Shown: piece by piece, positions 60,690 through 64,000 of the stretch
How the letters are laid out: every line of letters starts with the position of its first letter
How positions within the stretch are numbered: the stretch's first letter is position 1
Source of the DNA: Nevskia sp.
Lineage (GTDB): Bacteria > Pseudomonadota > Gammaproteobacteria > Nevskiales > Nevskiaceae
Reading direction: 5' to 3'
Assembly (NCBI RefSeq): GCF_021732705.1
Contig: NZ_JAKFUM010000009.1
Span: forward strand, 1 to 64,000
Length of the DNA stretch: 64,000 nt
Position numbers and translations under genes: made by a program
The notes under the pieces: model-generated
Told to the model about the DNA's origin: nothing
Databases searched by the model: none
Seen by the model: only the letters and a program-made list of their open reading frames with translations

Positions 60690-61847
60690 TCAGGCGAGCG
60701 TCTTGCCGTAGACCCGATAGGTCTTGTACGCGACACCGCCCAGCGCTTCGTTCAGATGCCGCATCGGCAGGTTGTCTTCCAGAATCCACGACAGCTCGGC
60801 ACTTTCGTAGCCGAGCTTGCGGGCCTCGGTACGCATCGCGTCGATGATCATCACCGGAATCACGGCCCGGGCCAGACCCGCGCAATGCTTGCTCTTGCGC
60901 ACGCCCATCAGCGGCACGCGCACGGTCTTGACCTTCTTCACCTTCAGGCGCCACAGCAGCTTGGCCCAGCCGAACGGCAGCAGCTTGCCATCGAGACCTT
61001 GCAGCGCCTCGTTGATGTTCGGCAGCGACACGCCGAAGGCGATCGGAATGTCGTCGACGTCGACGAACCAGACCATGCGCTCGCTCAGGATCGGTCGCAT
61101 GGCCTTGGCCAGATGGTCGGTATCGGCCGCGGTCAGCGGCTCGAACCGCCAGTTTTCGGACCAGGCGTCGTTGAAGATCGCCGTGATCGATTCGATGTCC
61201 TTCTCGTACTGCTTGAAGCTCAGGTGGCGCAACTTGAAGTTCGGCGGCAGCGGGCGGCGAATCAGCGCTTCGATGTTGCGCGGCAGCGGCTGGGTGATGT
61301 CGGCCAGATACGCGTACATGTCCTTGGCCTTGGCATAGCCCAGCGCTTCGATCTGCGTGGCGACGTACGGCAGGTCGTGCCCCATCATCAGCATCGGCGG
61401 CGTGTCGTAGCCCTTGACCAGCACGCCGGTTTCTTCGTTGATCGACAGGTTGAAAGGCCCCAGCACGTCGCGCATGCCCTTGGCCTTGAGCCAGCCTTCG
61501 GCGGTGGCGAACAGGGCCTGAAAGATCGCCGGATCGTTGTCCGCCGCGATCATGCCGAAGTGACCGGTGCCGCCCGGTCCCGAAGCCTTGCTGACCTGCG
61601 CCGAGATCCGGCCGACATCGCGACCGCCTTGCACCGCAAGCCAGAACTTCACCTCGGTATGCGCGAACAGAGGGTTCTTCTTCGGCGACAGCGCTTCCTC
61701 GCGCTCCATGTCCAGCGGCGTGATCCAGTTCGGATCGTGGGCAGAGATCCGCGATGGCAGTCGAATGAAGCGCTTCATCTCCGCCCGCGACTCGACGGGA
61801 ATGATGCGGATCGGGCCTTCGGCGGCGGCAGCGGTCATCGGGTGCAT
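60690..61847 (-). CDS. GNAT-like N-acyltransferase
   Basis: 385 residues, start ATG 61847. Internal GNAT-like fold: FGMIAADNDPAIFQALFATAEGWL, GPFNLSINEETGVLV, and the C-terminal AVIPVMIIDAMRTEARKLGYESAELSWILEDNLPMRHL with the long-range acetyl-CoA P-loop weakened. The family is widespread, especially in alphaproteobacteria, and to my memory includes the bacterial ceramide synthase. Together with the nucleotidyltransferase it may build a lipid head group or sphingolipid. The assignment is to a family, not a reaction. Confidence 0.7.
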   Translation of the reverse strand: MHPMTAAAAEGPIRIIPVESRAEMKRFIRLPSRISAHDPNWITPLDMEREEALSPKKNPLFAHTEVKFWLAVQGGRDVGRISAQVSKASGPGGTGHFGMIAADNDPAIFQALFATAEGWLKAKGMRDVLGPFNLSINEETGVLVKGYDTPPMLMMGHDLPYVATQIEALGYAKAKDMYAYLADITQPLPRNIEALIRRPLPPNFKLRHLSFKQYEKDIESITAIFNDAWSENWRFEPLTAADTDHLAKAMRPILSERMVWFVDVDDIPIAFGVSLPNINEALQGLDGKLLPFGWAKLLWRLKVKKVKTVRVPLMGVRKSKHCAGLARAVIPVMIIDAMRTEARKLGYESAELSWILEDNLPMRHLNEALGGVAYKTYRVYGKTLA

Positions 61848-61943
61848 CTCCAGTTGCAGCGGGCGCGGCCTGCCGTGGTCGGCAGGCCTCTGTGCAGGAT
61901 AAGGGTCAATGCGATTGGCGGCAGGGTGCCGCCCGTGGCGCGC

Positions 61944-63032
61944 TCAATGGCGATCCAGCCGCTGGACGAAGAACAGACCCAGCAGCGAGAACGCCAGCGG
62001 CGTGCTCCATGCGGCCAGGCGCGGGCTGATCGTCCCGGCTTCGCCGAGTGCCGCCATCATGCCGTTCAGCAGCAGGAACAGCAGGCCGCAGACCAGCGCA
62101 CCGAGCACCTGCACGCCGCCGGCACCGCCGCGGGTCAGCGCGATGGCGACCGGTGTCGCGATCAGCAGCATGATCAGCGCCGCCAGTGGATCGGTCAGCG
62201 CCCGCGCGATGCGCGTGCGGTAGAACGATTCGGTCTTGATGCCGGACTGGTTGCCGGCCAGCACGGCCGCGGCGAGGCCGCTCGACACATAAGGCTCCGA
62301 CGCCGACAGCCGCATCAGATCGGCCGGCTTCAGGCGCGTGTCCCATGGCATCGCAGCGGCCACCGCGGCGGTACTGCCGGCGCGAAGATCGGTGCTGACC
62401 GCGTCAACCAGCGTCCAGGCGCCATTCGCGTATTCCGCTCGGGCGGCGACCACGCGGCTGGTCAGCAAGCCGTCGTCGTCACGGCGATAGATGCGGACAT
62501 CGTCGAGGCGATGGCCATCCGGCAGCACCTGCGCCACGCCGACCACGGCACCAGCGGTGCGGAACCACAGCAGTTCGGTGTCGACGTCCTTGTCCGGCGA
62601 CGGCGGCAGGCTGGCCCACCATGCGGTCAGCGCCTTCTGCGATTTCGGCACGATCACTTCGGCCAGCAGCCAGTGCAGCCCGCCGATGACGATGACCGTC
62701 GGCAGCAGCGCCAGCAGCACGCGGCGGAACGGCAGGCCGGCGGCGCGCATCGCGCAGATCTCGTTCTGGCGCGACAGGGTCGAGAACGCGAAGATCGCGC
62801 CGAGCAGCGCCGCCAGCGGCAACGCCTGCAGCAGCACGCTCGGCGAGCGCAGCGCGGCGTAGTGGCCGATGCCGAGCAAGCCCTGACCGCGGCTCAGGAT
62901 ATCGGTGGAGATTTCAAGCAGATCGAGCACCTGAAACAGCCCGCCGAGCGCGCACAGCACGGCGAACGTGCGCATCGCGAGCAGACCCCGCAGGTAGCCG
63001 CCGAGCGATCCCGGCAGGAAGAGCTTGGTCAT
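61944..63032 (-). CDS. lptG: LPS export permease LptG
   Basis: 362 residues, start ATG 63032 overlapping lptF by four bases. YjgP/YjgQ fold: three N-terminal membrane segments, a periplasmic beta-jellyroll of about 190 residues, three C-terminal segments (ARALTDPLAALIMLLIATPVAIAL and so on). With LptF and LptB2 it extracts LPS from the inner membrane. The LLALPVTV-type lateral gate segment is present. Confidence 0.93.
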   Translation of the reverse strand: MTKLFLPGSLGGYLRGLLAMRTFAVLCALGGLFQVLDLLEISTDILSRGQGLLGIGHYAALRSPSVLLQALPLAALLGAIFAFSTLSRQNEICAMRAAGLPFRRVLLALLPTVIVIGGLHWLLAEVIVPKSQKALTAWWASLPPSPDKDVDTELLWFRTAGAVVGVAQVLPDGHRLDDVRIYRRDDDGLLTSRVVAARAEYANGAWTLVDAVSTDLRAGSTAAVAAAMPWDTRLKPADLMRLSASEPYVSSGLAAAVLAGNQSGIKTESFYRTRIARALTDPLAALIMLLIATPVAIALTRGGAGGVQVLGALVCGLLFLLLNGMMAALGEAGTISPRLAAWSTPLAFSLLGLFFVQRLDRH

Positions 63033-64000
63033 GCCGCAGCCTTCCTGGCCGGCCGCAGCCGACGCGCGATGGCGCTGGTCACGTCCTCGACGCGGGCCAC
63101 CGCGCGGGTCACCGGGTTGTCGCCCGGGCGCGCCAGGCTCTGGCTGTAGATCCAGATGCAGATTGCGGCGAACAGCAGCCACGGCCCCCAGACACCGAGC
63201 ATCGCCGGCACCTTGCCCGATTCGGTCAGGCTTTCGCCGAGCTGCAGGCTGTGATGGAACAGCAGCATCATCACCGCCGCGACGATCAGGCTGGCGGTGC
63301 GCTTGCCGCGCTTGGCCGACATGCCGAGCGGAATCGCCAGCAGCGGCAGCAGCGGCAGCGACAAGGTGCGCGCGATGCGGCCGTTCACTTCGCCGCTGAT
63401 CTTGGCCGGCGTCAGCGGCTCCGCCGGTGCCGGCAGGCCGCCGCGCCACAGTTCGAGGAAGGTCTGTTCGCGCTCGCTGCCACCGCGGGCGCGGAACGGC
63501 GGCGCGTCGGGCGTGAACGCGGTGTTGCTGTCCATTTTCTGGAAGCGCACCGCCAGCAGGTCCTGCCCGGGCTTGTCGCGGAAATGCTCGCCGTGATCGA
63601 GCGACAGCAGCAGCCAGCGACCATCGCCGGACGGCGTCAGCGTGCCGGTTTCGCCGGTGGTCAGCTCCTCGCGGCCCTCGACGGTGCGGCGGATGAAGAC
63701 ATGCCGCAGGTTGCGGCCGGTGGCGTCGACCTGATCGGCCGTCAGCGTGTAGCCGTTGCCGGCACTGGCGAACGTGCCCGGCTGCAGGCGCGCATCCCAA
63801 CCCGCGTTCAGTGCCGAATACATGGTGGCGCGATAGGCGTAGCGGGCATACGGCTGCAGTGCGCCGAAGACCCAGGCGGTGAGCAGCATCAGCACGATCG
63901 ATACCGCGAGGAACGGCCGCGTCAGCCGGGCAATCGACTGGCCGCCGGCCAGGTAGGCATCGAGCTCGTTCTCGTCGCCGAGCTTCGACACGACCACGAA
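63029..64000 (-). CDS. lptF: LPS export permease LptF, 5' end outside the window
   Basis: 323 residues visible, open to the right edge (the first residues F-V-V-V are internal). Periplasmic jellyroll and three C-terminal segments fit LptF; GSEREQTFLELWRGG and RTLSLPLLPLLAIPLGMSAKRG are typical. N-terminal membrane segments are only partly visible. Upstream of lptG by ATGA overlap, so LptF and LptG are co-translated as usual. Confidence 0.92.
   Translation of the reverse strand, partial: FVVVSKLGDENELDAYLAGGQSIARLTRPFLAVSIVLMLLTAWVFGALQPYARYAYRATMYSALNAGWDARLQPGTFASAGNGYTLTADQVDATGRNLRHVFIRRTVEGREELTTGETGTLTPSGDGRWLLLSLDHGEHFRDKPGQDLLAVRFQKMDSNTAFTPDAPPFRARGGSEREQTFLELWRGGLPAPAEPLTPAKISGEVNGRIARTLSLPLLPLLAIPLGMSAKRGKRTASLIVAAVMMLLFHHSLQLGESLTESGKVPAMLGVWGPWLLFAAICIWIYSQSLARPGDNPVTRAVARVEDVTSAIARRLRPARKAAA

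Noticed and set aside
60591-63149. 852-codon frame antisense to the acyltransferase and lptG genes
   Set aside because: Shadow frame caused by GC bias; real, recognisable genes lie on the other strand.

Overview
The window is chromosomal DNA of high GC content with dense, often overlapping genes. It looks like a gammaproteobacterium near the Nevskiales or Lysobacterales (Solimonas/Nevskia-like). The grounds are the gene set (yciB-bolA, yciO-M50-trpS-scpA-scpB-rluB, lptF-lptG, fdxA, metZ, a NodT/HlyD/HAE1 pump, a DUF1302 porin-like protein), the codon use and two ordinary tRNA genes. This placement is an inference from gene content; no rRNA is present to confirm it.

Layout. 1-644: a 32-residue protein tail and a less GC-rich stretch without genes. 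645-4937 (+): YHS protein, ferritin-like protein, KAS III-like ketosynthase, ABC ATPase and ABC-2 permease, a tightly packed possible biosynthesis/export operon. 4891-7266 (-): a membrane M28 peptidase. 7361-7701 (-): tRNA-Lys and tRNA-His with a promoter and a terminator. 7723-14808 (-): a seven-gene envelope operon of DUF4282 membrane protein, DUF1302 outer-membrane barrel, two paralogous membrane-anchored beta-repeat proteins, an Abi-alpha-like protein, DUF445 and a LolA-like sorting protein. 15276-22093 (+): a TetR-controlled RND efflux pump ending in a strong terminator. 22133-25181 (+): an MmcB-like nuclease coupled to a PD-(D/E)XK/Rad3-type helicase.

25261-37703 is mixed housekeeping and accessory content: M14-like peptidase, hypothetical, DegV, metZ-CoA Nudix-MazG, TetR, AIM24-like, DUF427, an SxxK lipoprotein, AtoE, an MFS carrier, PpnP and a solitary ParA. 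37742-37897 is a REP-like cluster of hairpins. 37899-45238 (-) is yciO, a degenerate M50 protein, trpS, scpA, an ABC pair, scpB and rluB. 45308-48772 holds yciB-bolA-bioA, a VOC protein and fdxA. 48821-55026 (+) is an AddB/AddA-like recombination nuclease pair. 55155-59767 carries poorly known lipoprotein, exported, membrane and cytosolic proteins. 59876-64000 (-) is a nucleotidyltransferase, a GNAT-like acyltransferase and lptG-lptF, with lptF cut by the window edge.

The strongest candidates for undescribed biology are the seven-gene envelope operon (7723-14808), which reads like a trans-envelope lipid or hydrophobe transport machine; the YHS/ferritin/KAS III/ABC operon (645-4937); the MmcB-like nuclease/helicase pair; and the site-2 protease homologue that has lost both zinc-binding histidines.
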